Assembly (NCBI GenBank): GCA_002342985.1
Contig: DDRC01000211.1
Location: forward strand, 479 to 6,358
DNA from: Flavobacteriales bacterium UBA2426
Lineage (GTDB): Bacteria; Bacteroidota; Bacteroidia; Flavobacteriales_F; PHOS-HE28
Direction of reading: 5' to 3'
Length of the DNA stretch: 5,880 bases
Position numbers and translations under genes: made by a program. Positions 5,029-5,880 of this stretch are shown here, in pieces (the stretch's first letter is position 1; each line of letters begins with the position of its first letter). The notes under the pieces are model-generated. The model was not told the DNA's origin and made no database searches. It saw only the letters and a program-made list of their open reading frames with translations.

Positions 5029-5880
5029 TTACATCCGCTCAGGCACTTCGATGCCCAGGCACCACATGGCCCGCTTGGTGGCGTTGGCCACGGCGGCGCT
5101 CAGGTCCAGGCGGAAGGCGCGCTTGGCGGCGTCCACCTCCTTCAGCACCGGCACGCCCTGGTAGAACGCGTTGTAGGCCTTCACCAGTTCGTAGGTGTGG
5201 TTCGCCAAGGCGGAGGGATCCAGCTTGGTGGCCGCTTCATCCAGCACGGCCGGCAGGTGGTGCAGTAGCTTGATCACCGTTCGTTCTTCGGGAAGCAAGC
5301 CCCCGGATCCGATCCGATCATCTGGTCTTCTGACCATCTGATCATCCGATTCTTCCGCCTTCCGCAGCAGGCTTTTGACCCGCGCGTAGGTGTACTGGAT
5401 GAATGGCCCCGTGTGCCCCTGCAGGTCGATGCTGGCGGCGGGGTCGAAGAGCATGCGCTTCTTCGGGTCCACCTTCAGGAGGTAATACTTGAGCGCGGCC
5501 AGGCCGATCATCTCGTACAGTGCGGCCTTCTCGGCTTCGGTGAAGTCGTCCAGCTTGCTGAGCTCCTCGCCCATGCGGCGCGCTTCGGAAACCACCTCGT
5601 CTATGAGGTCGTCGGCGTCCACCACGGTGCCTTCGCGGCTCTTCATCTTGCCGCTGGGCAGGTCCACCATGCCGTAGCTGAGGTGGAAGAGCTCATCGGC
5701 CCAGGCGAAGCCCAGCTTCTTGAGGATGATGAACAGGACCTTGAAGTGGTAGTCCTGCTCGTTGCCCACGGTATAGATGAGCTTGCTGAGGCCGGGATAC
5801 TCCTCGAAGCGCTTGATGGCCGTGCCGATGTCCTGCGTCATGTACACGCTGGTGCCATCGCGGCGCAGCAGCACCTTCTC
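5029..5880 (-). CDS. argS: Arginyl-tRNA synthetase, C-terminal half (5' truncated)
   Basis: ArgS is the class I enzyme that charges tRNA-Arg with arginine in the cytoplasm. The visible 283 residues are the C-terminal half of a protein that is usually a little under 600 residues. The frame is open to the right edge, and the GTG at 5872-5874 is an internal Val. From the N-terminal side one sees the end of the catalytic domain: LLRRDGTSVYMTQDIGTA, YTVGNEQDYHFKVLF, HLSYGMVDLPSGKMKSREGT. The KMSKS-loop equivalent GKMKSREG maps to 5629-5652. Next comes the DALR-type anticodon-binding helical domain: GHTGPFIQYTYARVKSLLRKA, NHTYELVKAYNAFYQGVPVL and the classic terminal LGIEVPERM. The stop is TAA at 5029-5031. 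It converges on the adhesin/PorP operon, so it has its own promoter outside the window. A palindrome-bearing linker at 5305-5352 is described separately. Confidence 0.96.
   Translation of the reverse strand, partial: EKVLLRRDGTSVYMTQDIGTAIKRFEEYPGLSKLIYTVGNEQDYHFKVLFIILKKLGFAWADELFHLSYGMVDLPSGKMKSREGTVVDADDLIDEVVSEARRMGEELSKLDDFTEAEKAALYEMIGLAALKYYLLKVDPKKRMLFDPAASIDLQGHTGPFIQYTYARVKSLLRKAEESDDQMVRRPDDRIGSGGLLPEERTVIKLLHHLPAVLDEAATKLDPSALANHTYELVKAYNAFYQGVPVLKEVDAAKRAFRLDLSAAVANATKRAMWCLGIEVPERM
5305..5352 (-). repeat. Short palindromic/GATC-rich repeat inside argS
   Basis: On the + strand, GATCC occurs in tandem at 5306-5310 and 5311-5315, followed by an imperfect hairpin at 5316-5343. The stems are GATCA (5316-5320) with TGATC (5339-5343), and TGGTC (5323-5327) with GACCA (5332-5336). 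A TC/TC internal loop separates the stems, and the apical loop is TTCT. In the argS frame the segment reads ESDDQMVRRPDDRIGS, a charged low-complexity linker between the LLRKA and EERTVIKLL helices of the anticodon-binding domain. CATCTG (5319 and 5335) and GATCAT (5316 and 5340) are also directly repeated. This looks like a small repeat element inserted in frame. Confidence 0.55.

Noticed and set aside
5629..5652. GKMKSREG in argS as a damaged KMSKS motif
   Set aside because: Many ArgS proteins have non-canonical versions of this loop; the rest of the enzyme is well conserved, so I see no sign of inactivation.

Overview
The window reads as a chromosomal fragment of a GC-rich Bacteroidota bacterium, most likely in or near the Flavobacteriales. 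The main evidence is three linked signatures largely confined to this phylum: SprB-type repeats, a gliding-motility / type IX secretion (T9SS) type B C-terminal sorting domain, and a PorP/SprF-family protein. The base composition is well above that of cultured Flavobacterium, so a lineage below order level cannot be named from this sequence.

Layout: (1) Positions 1-3947 (+) hold the 3' part of a very large secreted adhesin-like gene whose start lies upstream. It is built from in-register super-repeats of 237-239 codons, each made of two SprB repeats and one Ig-like module. These give way to two further Ig/PKD-like modules, two PKD-type domains and a type B T9SS sorting domain. (2) Positions 3944-4948 (+) hold a complete PorP/SprF-family gene whose ATG overlaps the adhesin stop codon (ATGA). 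(3) Positions 4949-5028 are a short gap between convergent genes with a weak hairpin. (4) Positions 5029-5880 (-) hold the 3' half of arginyl-tRNA synthetase (argS), which carries a small palindromic repeat inside the coding sequence.

Working together: the adhesin and the PorP/SprF protein form a substrate/partner pair. By analogy with sprB-sprF of Flavobacterium johnsoniae, the adhesin would cross the inner membrane by Sec, leave through the T9SS guided by its C-terminal domain, and depend on the neighbouring outer-membrane-associated SprF-like protein for export or anchoring. argS is an unrelated housekeeping gene converging on this operon.

I see no CRISPR array, tRNA, rRNA, transposase or phage gene. 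The most unusual details are the exact length register of the super-repeats despite diverged DNA, the strictly paired cysteines, and the palindrome in argS, which carries the only AGA arginine codons in the visible part of that gene.
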